From an uncultured bacterium (lineage in GTDB: Bacteria > Hydrogenedentota > Hydrogenedentia > Hydrogenedentales > SLHB01): a stretch of DNA of 10,689 nucleotides. Where the stretch lies: positions 1 through 10,689 of the forward strand of contig CALEZK010000509.1 of assembly GCA_937928585.1 (NCBI GenBank), written 5' to 3'. The position numbers were made by a program, and so were the translations under genes. Below are positions 1-7,125 of this stretch, one piece after another (position 1 is the stretch's first letter; every line of letters begins with the position of its first letter). Under the pieces are notes generated by a model that worked only from the letters and a program-made list of their open reading frames with translations, had not been told where the DNA came from and did no database searches.

Positions 1-1086
1 CCCGCCACGACAATAACAATTCCCGACGATTGGGTCAGCGGTGTGTACCTCGGCAAGTTGTCTCTCGTCGACACCCGCTGGCAGAGCTACGTAATCTTCA
101 TCGTGCGCGATGACCGCAAAGCGGACGTAGTGTTTCAATGCAGCGACAATACCTGGCAAGCCTACAACCGCTGGCCGGACAACTATTCGCTCTACGACAA
201 TGGCGAGAGTGAATGGGCTCTCAAGTCCGGCATCCGCGTCAGCTACGACCGCCCTTACGGAAAATACTGTCAGATACTCGATGCGCCGCAGTCGCAAGGC
301 TCGGGCGAATTTCTATTGTGGGAATTCCCGTTCGTCTATTGGCTCGAACGCGAAGGCTACGACGTTACCTACATTTCCAATACCGACACGCACGCCGACA
401 TAAAAAACATTTCGCGCGCAAAGGCGATGATATCGATCGGCCACGACGAATATTGGAGCCTGGAACAGTTCAATCACGTGAAGCAGGCCATCGCCGATGG
501 ACTGAATGTTGGATTCTTCTCCGGCAACACCTGCTGCTTCGTAACGCCATTCGCCCCGAACAGCGCGGGCGTTCCGAATCGCAGCTTCACGCGCGCGGGC
601 TGCTTTGGCGGCGCAAGCCAGGCAGAGAAAGAATACGGCATGGGCCCCTTCCCCCTCGAAGGGCCAGACGAACGTGAAATCATCGGCGCGCGTACGATCA
701 TCCCCTTCAACGGCGCAGGCGATTGGATCGTCTCCGACGAATCGCATTGGATGTTCGACGGCACCGGCATGAAAAAGGGCGACGGTATCCCCGGCCTCGT
801 CGGCTGGGAGTTTCACGGCGAGCCATTGGATATCCCCGGCCTGAAAGTAGTCGCCGAAGGCGACTCAGTAAACGCAGGCGATGCCGTCGCGCACTGGACC
901 GCGACAATCTATCCAGGACCCAAAGGCAATTACGTATTCAACGCATCCACAATCTGGTGGGCGCAGGGACTCTCCTCGCCGCCCGGCCACATGCTGCCGT
1001 ACTCACACTTCGGACGCCCCCACGGACCGGACGAAAGAGTGCAAAAAATCACGCACAACTTGTTGAAACGGTTCTTGACGAGTTGA
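1..1086 (+). CDS. N,N-dimethylformamidase large (beta) subunit-like protein, 5' partial
   Basis: The frame is open from base 1, so this is the C-terminal 361 residues of a longer protein; the GTG at 43 is internal. It resembles the C-terminal catalytic half of the N,N-dimethylformamidase large subunit, a family of roughly 750 residues. That enzyme hydrolyses dimethylformamide to dimethylamine and formate using a mononuclear iron bound by a Tyr, a His and a Glu. Matching residues can be seen here: the NTWQAYN segment (Tyr at partial residue 55) and IGHDEYW (His148, Glu150). Other family-like stretches are GFFSGNTCCF and the Trp-rich end near ASTIWWAQGL. No small-subunit gene follows; the next gene starts 21 bp downstream or later. 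Homologues in PVC-type bacteria are common and their substrate is usually unknown, so an amidase acting on DMF itself is not implied. The family call is fairly secure; the function is an inference. Confidence 0.85.
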   Translation, partial: PATTITIPDDWVSGVYLGKLSLVDTRWQSYVIFIVRDDRKADVVFQCSDNTWQAYNRWPDNYSLYDNGESEWALKSGIRVSYDRPYGKYCQILDAPQSQGSGEFLLWEFPFVYWLEREGYDVTYISNTDTHADIKNISRAKAMISIGHDEYWSLEQFNHVKQAIADGLNVGFFSGNTCCFVTPFAPNSAGVPNRSFTRAGCFGGASQAEKEYGMGPFPLEGPDEREIIGARTIIPFNGAGDWIVSDESHWMFDGTGMKKGDGIPGLVGWEFHGEPLDIPGLKVVAEGDSVNAGDAVAHWTATIYPGPKGNYVFNASTIWWAQGLSSPPGHMLPYSHFGRPHGPDERVQKITHNLLKRFLTS

Positions 1087-1107
1087 GACACGGGAGTCAC
1101 GGAGAGA

Positions 1108-4100
1108 ATGCATAACACTTGCTCGTTCGCAGTTCTCGTTCCCAAGTTGTACTTGGGAACGCGATTGTGCGGGAAGCTGCGCTTCGCATTTGGCGCAATT
1201 GGTTGCAGCCGCCGCGAAGCACAGCTTCGAAGACAGGCGCGTGCCCAAGTACAACTTGGGAACGAGAACAACGAGAGCAACGATAGCAAACGCGGTGTAA
1301 CTCGTGTTCTTCGCGCCTTCGTGGTGAATCTTCTAGGTGTTTCTTTGTGGCTAAGCGCATTGGCCGAGGAACCCGCCACCGGTCTCGCGGCGATCAAAGT
1401 CCCCGAAGGATTCTCCGTTGAGATCGCCGCGCCATCGGAAATCTCCTCCTACCCAATGTTCATGGCCTTCGATCATCAAGGCCGCCTGTTCGTCGCGGAG
1501 TCGTCCGGCAAAAACACCAAAGGCAAGGACACACCAAAATTTCCCGAGTGCATGATCCTCCAGATAGAAGACACAGACAAGGATGGCGTCTTCGATAAGC
1601 GCACGGTGTTCGCCGATGAGCTCAGCCTGCCCATGGGCGTACTCTGGCATGATGGTGCGATCTACTGCGCGTCGCCGCCAGATTTTTTCCGCTTTGAAGA
1701 TACCGACAACGACGGCGTCGCGGACAAGAAGGAAGTCTTGCTCACCGGTTGGAACGTACTGAACACTGCAAGCCTCCACGGTCCCTTCCTAGGTCCTGAC
1801 GGCTACATCTATTTAACGCACGGTCGCCACGGATATGACATCACGTCGAAAGAGGGCGTGCGCTTCGAAGGCATGGCCGCGCGCATTTGGCGCTGCAAAC
1901 CCGACGGCACGCTACTCGAACGCTTCTGCGGCGGCGGCTTCGACAATCCAATCGAACTCGTGTGGACCGATAACGGCGACATGATCGGCACCATGACCTA
2001 CTTCACCGATCCCAAGAACGGCCAGCGCGACGCGCTCATGCACTGGGTCGAAGGCGGTGTCTATCCCAAGCCGGAAAAAGTCGTCGATGAGTTTATTCAA
2101 ACCGGCGAGCTCATGCCCGTCCTCACGAAGTTTTCGCGCATCGCGCCATCCGGGCTGGAGATCTATCGCGGTACGAGCTTTGGCGAAGAGTATAAAGGCA
2201 ACCTCTTCAGCGCACAGTTCAACCCGCACCGCGTGCAGCGCCACGTGCTCACGCCCGAAGGCGCAAGCTACACGAGCAAAGACACCGATTTTCTAACCTC
2301 CAGCGATCCCGATTTTCACCCCACCGATGTGCAGATGGACAGTGACGGAAGCCTGCTCGTCTCCGATACCGGCGGTTGGTATGTAGACGCCTGCCCTATA
2401 TCACGCGTATCCAAACCGGAAGTACGCGGCTCGATTTACAGGGTTCGAAAAGTGAATTCGGTCACCGGCCCGCAAGAAAACATTCCTGCGTCGCTGGACA
2501 GCATGCCCGCCGCTCTCCTCTTTAATGAACTTTCGAGCAACAGCGCTCGCGTGCGAGATCGCGTGCTCGAAGTAATCATCGAACGCGCCAAATCCGACAG
2601 TCAAATCGTCAAAGCAATAAAAACAGCGCTCTCCAGCATGCAGGGCGGAGCAATCGAAGTTCATACTGCCCTTCAGCGCGCGCTTGTAAGCATTGATACT
2701 CCGGAATCACGCGCAATTCTGCTTGCTTACGCGGATCATCCCGACCTGGCGAAGAATTCGGCCATCGCGCAAAACCACGCCCACAACCTGGGTGTAGCCG
2801 GAAGCAGCGACGCCATCGCCGTGCTCACGAACTACCTCGCTTCGCCTGCTCCGGGCGTGCGCCGCGAGGCCGCCGCCTCTCTGGGCAGACTGAAAGATGC
2901 ATCCGCCATTCCCGCGCTGTTGAATGCGTGCAGCGACGATAACGACCGCTTCATCGAGCATTCGCTCATCTACGCGCTAATCCAGATTGCCGAAGACGCG
3001 CCATTGGCGACCGCGCTCGATTCGAGCAACGCCTCCGCGCGCAAAGCCGCCTTCATCGCACTCGATCAATTGAAGAGCGACAAACTCACCGCGGACCATG
3101 TAGTCGCCTTTCTCAATTCAGACAACGAAGACCTGCGCAAAACAGGCCTGTGGGTGGCCTCGCGGCATCCAGAATGGTCCGGCAGTGTGTTGGCGTTGTT
3201 GGATGAAAAAGTAAACGCGACTGATTTCGCGGCGGAAACCTCCGGTCCGATCCGCGATGTGTTGTTGGCCTATGCAAAAGACGAGGCCGTGCAAGCGTTC
3301 ATGGCGCGCGTCGCGGCTGACGAATCCGCGCCTGCATCACGCCGTACGTTCATGCTTGATACGATCGAGAAGGCAAACCTCAATCCATTGCCAGACGGAA
3401 TCGTTCAGGCAGTCGGCAAATCGTTACAATCTACAGACGAAACGATTCGCTATCGCGCGGCAACCTTGATTGGCACGCGCAAGCTCGCGCAATTCGACGA
3501 TCAACTACTTGCAATCGCCGACAACGCGGCGCAATTCCCAGCGCTGCGGTTGAGCGCACTCGGAACGACGCAGTCGCGACATCCCGAGTTGACCGACGCG
3601 CGCTTCGCGTTTCTGCTGGAGAATCTCGCGGTGGATGCCGACCCTGCCTTACGCCTTTCCGCCAGCCGCTCGCTTGGCGCGGCAAAACTTACGGGCGCGC
3701 AACTAGAGACGCTCGCGTCAGATTATCTACCCAAAGCCGACGCGCTCACTTTCCCTTCGCTACTCGAGGCGTTCAAAGGCGGCACCAGCGATTCTGTGGG
3801 CCGCCTGCTCGTTTCCAGCCTCTCGTCCGCGGCAATCACGCCGAGCATGATTCCCGGCGGGCTGGACAGTCTCCTTGCAACCTATCCGGAACCAGTGAAA
3901 CAGGCCGCCGCGCCCTTGCGCGCCCAGATCGAGGCGGAAGACAAGGCAAGACTGGAGAAGCTGGCAGCCATCGAGCCAATGATTGGCAATGGCGATGTGG
4001 GCCGCGGACGCCAATTGTTTTTCGACGAGAAGCTGGCATGCGCCACATGCCACGCGGTTGGCCAAGAAGGCGGCACGCTCGGGCCCGATCTAACGACAAT

Positions 4101-4470
4101 CGGTGCAATTCGATCCGGACACGATCTTCTCGAAGCAATTCTATATCCCAACGCCAGTTTCGTCCCCGGTTACGATTCATACCGTATCACGGCCAAAGAC
4201 CCCGACTTCGGCGGCACCGTTGATTACGTCGGCGTAATAGGCGAGGAAACCGCCGACGCAATACTGCTGCGCCAGAACGCAAAGGAATCCATTCGCGTGG
4301 CGCGGTCAGATATCGAATCTATGGACCTCGCCCCGAACTCCGTAATGCCGCAAGGTCTGGACACAGCAATTACTCAAGAACAGTTAATCGACCTTCTGGC
4401 CTTCTTGCAGTCTTTGAACAACGAAGAATGGCTCATACCCGAACGGCGAAATGAGAAAGCCGCTCATTGA
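1108..4470 (+). CDS. PVC-type secreted protein: beta-propeller dehydrogenase-like + HEAT repeats + C-terminal cytochrome c
   Basis: Domain order is that of the large Planctomycete/Verrucomicrobium family with a membrane-bound-dehydrogenase-like N-terminal domain and a CxxCH cytochrome C-terminal domain. A glucose-dehydrogenase-like propeller spans about residues 92-450 (KVPEGFSVEIAAP; GYIYLTHGRHGYD). It carries two Ca-binding-like loops, DTDKDGVFD at 155-163 and DTDNDGVAD at 198-206. Alpha-helical HEAT-like repeats fill about 460-930. A single-haem cytochrome follows, with CATCH at 978-982 and a probable axial Met at 1080 (SVMPQG). The likely role is periplasmic oxidation of a sugar-like or other organic substrate, with electrons passed to the haem; the substrate is unknown. 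The start is uncertain. ATG 1108 has a closely spaced GGAG (1101-1104), but its first 71 residues are encoded by repeat DNA. GTG 1321 or 1324 would begin directly at a hydrophobic signal-like segment ending LSALA before EEPATG. There is no good Shine-Dalgarno sequence before 1321. Confidence 0.88.
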   Translation: MHNTCSFAVLVPKLYLGTRLCGKLRFAFGAIGCSRREAQLRRQARAQVQLGNENNESNDSKRGVTRVLRAFVVNLLGVSLWLSALAEEPATGLAAIKVPEGFSVEIAAPSEISSYPMFMAFDHQGRLFVAESSGKNTKGKDTPKFPECMILQIEDTDKDGVFDKRTVFADELSLPMGVLWHDGAIYCASPPDFFRFEDTDNDGVADKKEVLLTGWNVLNTASLHGPFLGPDGYIYLTHGRHGYDITSKEGVRFEGMAARIWRCKPDGTLLERFCGGGFDNPIELVWTDNGDMIGTMTYFTDPKNGQRDALMHWVEGGVYPKPEKVVDEFIQTGELMPVLTKFSRIAPSGLEIYRGTSFGEEYKGNLFSAQFNPHRVQRHVLTPEGASYTSKDTDFLTSSDPDFHPTDVQMDSDGSLLVSDTGGWYVDACPISRVSKPEVRGSIYRVRKVNSVTGPQENIPASLDSMPAALLFNELSSNSARVRDRVLEVIIERAKSDSQIVKAIKTALSSMQGGAIEVHTALQRALVSIDTPESRAILLAYADHPDLAKNSAIAQNHAHNLGVAGSSDAIAVLTNYLASPAPGVRREAAASLGRLKDASAIPALLNACSDDNDRFIEHSLIYALIQIAEDAPLATALDSSNASARKAAFIALDQLKSDKLTADHVVAFLNSDNEDLRKTGLWVASRHPEWSGSVLALLDEKVNATDFAAETSGPIRDVLLAYAKDEAVQAFMARVAADESAPASRRTFMLDTIEKANLNPLPDGIVQAVGKSLQSTDETIRYRAATLIGTRKLAQFDDQLLAIADNAAQFPALRLSALGTTQSRHPELTDARFAFLLENLAVDADPALRLSASRSLGAAKLTGAQLETLASDYLPKADALTFPSLLEAFKGGTSDSVGRLLVSSLSSAAITPSMIPGGLDSLLATYPEPVKQAAAPLRAQIEAEDKARLEKLAAIEPMIGNGDVGRGRQLFFDEKLACATCHAVGQEGGTLGPDLTTIGAIRSGHDLLEAILYPNASFVPGYDSYRITAKDPDFGGTVDYVGVIGEETADAILLRQNAKESIRVARSDIESMDLAPNSVMPQGLDTAITQEQLIDLLAFLQSLNNEEWLIPERRNEKAAH
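1132..1269. repeat. 138-bp gapless imperfect palindrome (REP/MITE-like foldback)
   Basis: Folding the sequence about position 1200.5 pairs 53 of 69 positions with no gaps by hand count. The outer 26 bp (GTTCTCGTTCCCAAGTTGTA and onward to TTGGG) match perfectly. Smaller hairpins are nested symmetrically. CGTTCCCAAGT / TGT / ACTTGGGAACG lies at 1137-1161, with its counterpart CGTGCCCAAGT / ACA / ACTTGGGAACG at 1240-1264 (one mismatch). GAAGC / TGC / GCTTC lies in the left arm and GAAGC / ACA / GCTTC in the right arm. GCAA / TTGG / TTGC (1195-1206) sits exactly at the centre. The element can form either one long cruciform stem or five short hairpins. Possible roles are a non-autonomous mobile repeat, an mRNA-stabilising structure or an attenuator; the sequence does not choose between them. 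Confidence 0.85.
1261..1287 (+). repeat. Three tandem 9-bp units at the palindrome's right edge
   Basis: Three consecutive nonamers, AACGAGAAC, AACGAGAGC and AACGATAGC, differ at only one or two bases from one to the next. The first is the outer end of the palindrome. In the overlapping reading frame they encode Asn-Glu-Asn, Asn-Glu-Ser and Asn-Asp-Ser. This looks like local slippage or duplication of the repeat's terminal nonamer. Confidence 0.75.
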
Positions 4471-4554
4471 TCTGGATTTTTCACATGCACCTCGAACCAG
4501 AATGAGACCTTGTTCCGGTTAAAAGTGCGGGTTAGCGGTGATTGCGGCGCAGAA

Positions 4555-4583
4555 TTGACCGTAAGCCTTCGCGTGCCGATAAT
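4555..4583 (+). promoter_or_regulatory. Candidate sigma70-type promoter for the ABM-oxidoreductase-HEAT group
   Basis: TTGACC (4555-4560) and GATAAT (4578-4583) each match the -35 and -10 consensus at five of six positions and are separated by exactly 17 bp. Transcription would begin near 4590, giving a leader of about 50 nt before the ATG at 4643. The element lies in the only long gap (4471-4642) between the cytochrome gene and the next gene. Nothing else recognisable was seen in that 172-bp gap. Confidence 0.55.
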
Positions 4584-4642
4584 GTAGGGCTGTTTGGGCA
4601 TGCGGATTTCGGGCAGCGTCAACGGACAAAGGGGACAATTTC

Positions 4643-4960
4643 ATGGCCGTGCTCGCGATTTACACCTACAGCGTCAAACCAGGTCGAATGAACCATTTTC
4701 TTGGGAAGCTGAGCCAGGCAGCATCGCCGCAATTCAAGAGTGCCGTAATGCCGAAAAACGTCCGGCTATTCCGCAATACAGTTCCTGGTCCCGAAACGGA
4801 GTTGGTCGAACTGCATATCGAATACGAAGACATGGCCGCGTTTGGGGCGCGCAATGTTTTCGAGCATACCAATAAAGAATGGCAAGACCTGTTCGCGGCG
4901 GAGCACGATTCGCCCGAAACGCTTGTGTCCGTAAAATTGCTCACCGAGATGAACCACTGA
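4643..4960 (+). CDS. Small ABM/NIPSNAP-like dimeric alpha-beta barrel protein
   Basis: This is a 105-residue protein with the layout of the antibiotic-biosynthesis-monooxygenase superfamily (dimeric ferredoxin-like barrel). It has a first strand AVLAIYTYSVKPG at 2-14, a helix at about 15-35, two strands around RLFRNTVPG and TELVELHIEYED (41-63), a helix through NVFEHTNKEWQDLFAA (71-86), and a last strand TLVSVKLLTEM. The length is normal for the superfamily. There is no signal peptide, so it should be cytoplasmic. The ATG is preceded by AAGGGGA with suitable spacing. The gene lies 43 bp before the oxidoreductase gene and probably shares its transcript. Members range from monooxygenases to haem-degrading enzymes and proteins of unknown role, and no catalytic residue can be named here. 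The fold assignment is moderate; the function is unknown. Confidence 0.7.
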   Translation: MAVLAIYTYSVKPGRMNHFLGKLSQAASPQFKSAVMPKNVRLFRNTVPGPETELVELHIEYEDMAAFGARNVFEHTNKEWQDLFAAEHDSPETLVSVKLLTEMNH

Positions 4961-5003
4961 GATACAGCCACGAGATAAAAATTATCCTGGGAGGGAATCG
5001 GTA

Positions 5004-6347
5004 ATGAAGAAGAATGGATCGAAACATGGAGCCGCGCAATCGCCCGGCATGGGGCGCCGCGACTTCTTGCGGCGCTCGGCAATTTCCGCGGCGGCAGTCG
5101 CGGCGCCAATGATTGTCCCAGCGTCGGCACTGGGCCGCGATGGAAAGGTTGCGCCGAGCAACCGCATCACGCTCGGCTGCATCGGCGTCGGAAGCCAGGG
5201 CACGGGCAACATGCAGGGATTCATCCAGGTTCCCGGCGTTCAAGTTGTGGCCGTTTGCGATGTCGATCGGACCCGTCGCGAGAACGCCCGCGAAATCGTA
5301 AACAAGACCTACGAAGACAAAGGGTGCGCGGACTACAACGACTTCCGCGAACTGCTCGATCGTGGCGATCTCGATACCGTCGCGCTCGCATTGCCGGATC
5401 ACTGGCATTCAATTCCATCGATTATGGCCGCGCGAAAAGGCATCGACGTCTATGGCGAGAAGCCGCTCGCCCTCACATTGAACGAAGGCAAAGCCATCGT
5501 CGATGCAGTCAATAGGTATGACATCGTCTGGCAGACCGGCAGTTGGCAACGCTCGCAGTCACACTTTCTTCACGCGGCCGAACTCGTGCGCAATGGCATG
5601 ATCGGCGAGATTCACACAGTCAAAGTTGGCCTACCCACTGGCCGCCCCATCGCATTGCAGACGGAACAGCCCATTCCAGCCGAACTCGATTACGACATGT
5701 GGCTCGGTCCCGCTCCCGAGGCGCCGTACACCAAAGAGCGTGTTCACTGGAACTGGCGCTGGATTCTGGATTACTCGGGCGGACAGTTGACTGACTGGGT
5801 CGGGCATCATGGCGACATCGCAAACTGGGGCATGGGCACCGAAGACACCGGCCCAATCAGCGTCGAAGGGCGCGGCATTTGGCCGAACGATGGGCTCTGG
5901 AACGCATCGACCAGTTACTTCTTCGAGTGCATTTACGCGCCGGGGGCAAGTCCCGTCGCGCCGAACGGGTTCCGCATGCTCGTTTCGAATCTCTTCCCAA
6001 TGGGCACCCGTTTTGAAGGTACAAAAGGCATGATTCACTGCGATCGCGGCAATCGCCTCACCTGCGATCCCGAGAATCTAAAGACCCACCAGTTCGGCCC
6101 CAACGACATCCGCCTGAAGAAAGCCGACAACCACGCGAAAGACTTCTTCGACTGTGTCCGCAGCCGGGAAAAAACGCTGGCGCCCGTTGGCCCGGCCCAC
6201 CGCGCGATAAGCATTGGTCAGTTGGGAAACATTGCAATGCAGCTTGAACGCAAGATTGTGTGGGACCCGAAAACGCAAACGTTCCCGAACGATCCGGAAG
6301 CGACACGCAAGATGCAGCGGGCCATGCGCGCCCCCTGGCATATTTAA
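5004..6347 (+). CDS. Gfo/Idh/MocA family oxidoreductase with Tat signal
   Basis: A 447-residue NAD(P)-dependent sugar-type oxidoreductase. A twin-arginine signal (GRRDFLRR at 17-24, then an Ala-rich hydrophobic stretch ending near ASALG at 40-44) predicts export of the folded protein with its cofactor bound. The Rossmann motif is GCIGVGSQGTG (58-68), followed by VVAVCDVD (81-88) with an acidic residue at the end of the second strand. The family signature EKP is at 152-154 (YGEKPLAL). Later comes GGQLTDWVGHHGDIANWG, matching the family's substrate-side His/Asp region. GGGAGGG (4989-4995) lies 8 nt before the ATG. Tat-exported members are very numerous in Planctomycetes and relatives and are thought to act on sugars or inositols; the substrate cannot be read from sequence. 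It is followed 13 bp later by the HEAT-repeat gene. Confidence 0.93.
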   Translation: MKKNGSKHGAAQSPGMGRRDFLRRSAISAAAVAAPMIVPASALGRDGKVAPSNRITLGCIGVGSQGTGNMQGFIQVPGVQVVAVCDVDRTRRENAREIVNKTYEDKGCADYNDFRELLDRGDLDTVALALPDHWHSIPSIMAARKGIDVYGEKPLALTLNEGKAIVDAVNRYDIVWQTGSWQRSQSHFLHAAELVRNGMIGEIHTVKVGLPTGRPIALQTEQPIPAELDYDMWLGPAPEAPYTKERVHWNWRWILDYSGGQLTDWVGHHGDIANWGMGTEDTGPISVEGRGIWPNDGLWNASTSYFFECIYAPGASPVAPNGFRMLVSNLFPMGTRFEGTKGMIHCDRGNRLTCDPENLKTHQFGPNDIRLKKADNHAKDFFDCVRSREKTLAPVGPAHRAISIGQLGNIAMQLERKIVWDPKTQTFPNDPEATRKMQRAMRAPWHI

Positions 6348-6352
6348 GGGAG
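6346..6352 (+). promoter_or_regulatory. Ribosome binding site overlapping the upstream stop codon
   Basis: AAGGGAG overlaps the TAA stop (6345-6347) of the oxidoreductase gene and sits 8 nt before ATG 6361. It fixes the start of the HEAT-repeat gene and argues for translational coupling between the two genes. The longer in-frame extension back to 6214 lies inside the oxidoreductase gene and has no such site. Confidence 0.75.
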
Positions 6353-6360
6353 TGCAGAAC

Positions 6361-7086
6361 ATGAACCGTACAATTCCAACCGTTTCCGCTCTGTTCTCGG
6401 GTGCGGCAACCATCGAAGAGATGATCGGCAAGATCGCTACCTACAAGCTGGGTGACGATCTCGGTCCCATGAACAATATCGAGAGCGCCGTGCGTGGAAG
6501 CGCCGGCAACAATGAGGCGCGCATCGCCATCGCCGCTGCGTTGGCCGGCGTGCTGTCATCCGATGCAACGCGGGAGGCAAAAGTGTTTGCCAGCCGTCAA
6601 CTCGCGGTTTGCGGGGGCCCGGAGATCGCCGCGGCGATCGCGCCCTTACTGACATCCATAGATTCGTCGAACTTTACGCGCTACGCAGTCGAGCAAATTC
6701 CAGGCTCCGAAATTGACGGCGTATTGATCGATGCGCTGGGTAAGGCCGACCTGCAATCGCAGATCGGAATCGTAAGCTCTCTGGGCGCGCGAAAGTCGGC
6801 GGCGGCTGTGCCCGCAATTTCGAAGCTGCTGACTTCGAATGACGCTGCGCTTGCCAATGCCGCTGCCGCCGCATTGGGTCATATAGGCGGCGCGGACGCG
6901 GTCAAGGCGCTGTCCGGTCGCGTGGCCAAGACCGCGCGTGACACCGCAGCGAACGCGCTGCTGGAAGCCGGTGAATCAGCCAAAGCCGCAGGCGACGCCG
7001 CCCTCGCGGAGCGTGCCTTTAAAGAGGCATCAAGTGGCGGTTCAAAAGCAGTTAGAGCCGCGGCGAAGCGCGCGCTTGCAGGCTGA
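6361..7086 (+). CDS. HEAT-repeat protein
   Basis: A 241-residue all-alpha protein with HEAT / PBS-lyase-like repeats. These are clearest in the second half (AAVPAISKLLTSNDAALANA, then AAALGHIGGADAVKAL). Earlier helix pairs run through ALAGVLSSDATREAKVFASR and IAPLLTSIDSSNFTRYAVEQ. The C-terminus is Ala/Lys-rich (KAVRAAAKRALAG). There is no signal peptide or membrane segment, so it is predicted to be cytoplasmic. HEAT repeats usually act as protein-binding scaffolds. The 13-bp gap and the overlapping Shine-Dalgarno sequence tie it to the exported oxidoreductase. It could help maturation or quality control of that enzyme before Tat export, but this is speculation. No catalytic motif was recognised. 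Confidence 0.85.
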   Translation: MNRTIPTVSALFSGAATIEEMIGKIATYKLGDDLGPMNNIESAVRGSAGNNEARIAIAAALAGVLSSDATREAKVFASRQLAVCGGPEIAAAIAPLLTSIDSSNFTRYAVEQIPGSEIDGVLIDALGKADLQSQIGIVSSLGARKSAAAVPAISKLLTSNDAALANAAAAALGHIGGADAVKALSGRVAKTARDTAANALLEAGESAKAAGDAALAERAFKEASSGGSKAVRAAAKRALAG

Positions 7087-7113
7087 ATGCCAGTTCGGAT
7101 GAATTAGCAATAT

Positions 7114-7119
7114 AGGGAG
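7114..7119 (+). promoter_or_regulatory. Ribosome binding site choosing GTG 7126
   Basis: AGGGAG ends 6 nt before GTG 7126 but only 3 nt before the in-frame TTG 7123. GTG 7126 is therefore the better start for the alpha/beta hydrolase. Confidence 0.6.
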
Positions 7120-7125
7120 CCGTTG

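Larger units (their letters stand above)
1087..1360. repeat. Composite intergenic repeat: CACGGAG-type units flanking a 138-bp palindrome
   Basis: Three layers can be read. At the left, 1087-1107 on the plus strand contains short CACGGGAG and CACGGAG units. The centre is the palindrome at 1132-1269. At the right, 1297-1355 read on the minus strand contains related units (CCACAAAG, CACCACGAAG, GCGCGAAG, ACACGAG). The flanks are therefore inverted relative to each other. Reading inward, both sides pass through an ACAC stretch, then a TTGCT..CGTT stretch, then GTTCTCGTTCCCAAG, so the symmetry extends beyond the palindrome. Degenerate CACGAAG-like and GTTCCCAAG palindromic repeats of this sort are, from memory, scattered through intergenic regions of PVC-type genomes. 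The right half overlaps the reading frame of the cytochrome gene. No transposase is present. Confidence 0.7.

Noticed and set aside
313..816. Long minus-strand open frame opposite the amidase-like gene
   Set aside because: It lies wholly antisense to a well-supported coding region, has no ribosome binding site, and its residue composition looks like reverse-complement coding shadow.
1087..1360. CRISPR array or insertion sequence in the repeat block
   Set aside because: Repeats are inverted and nested rather than regularly spaced direct repeats with spacers, and no cas or transposase gene is present.
930..1397. Minus-strand frame across the repeat block
   Set aside because: It exists because the palindrome is open in several frames; no start signal and no recognisable protein.
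4451..4482. Possible terminator ATGAG / CTCAT hairpin at the end of the cytochrome gene, followed by a T-run
   Set aside because: Only a 5-bp A/T-containing stem, located inside the last codons, with the T-run too far away; not convincing.
4594..4875. Plus-strand frame overlapping the ABM-like gene in another phase
   Set aside because: No ribosome binding site, and the 4643 frame has a good site and a recognisable fold.
6214..6360. Upstream extension of the HEAT-repeat frame
   Set aside because: It lies inside the oxidoreductase coding region; ATG 6361 has a strong, well-spaced Shine-Dalgarno sequence.
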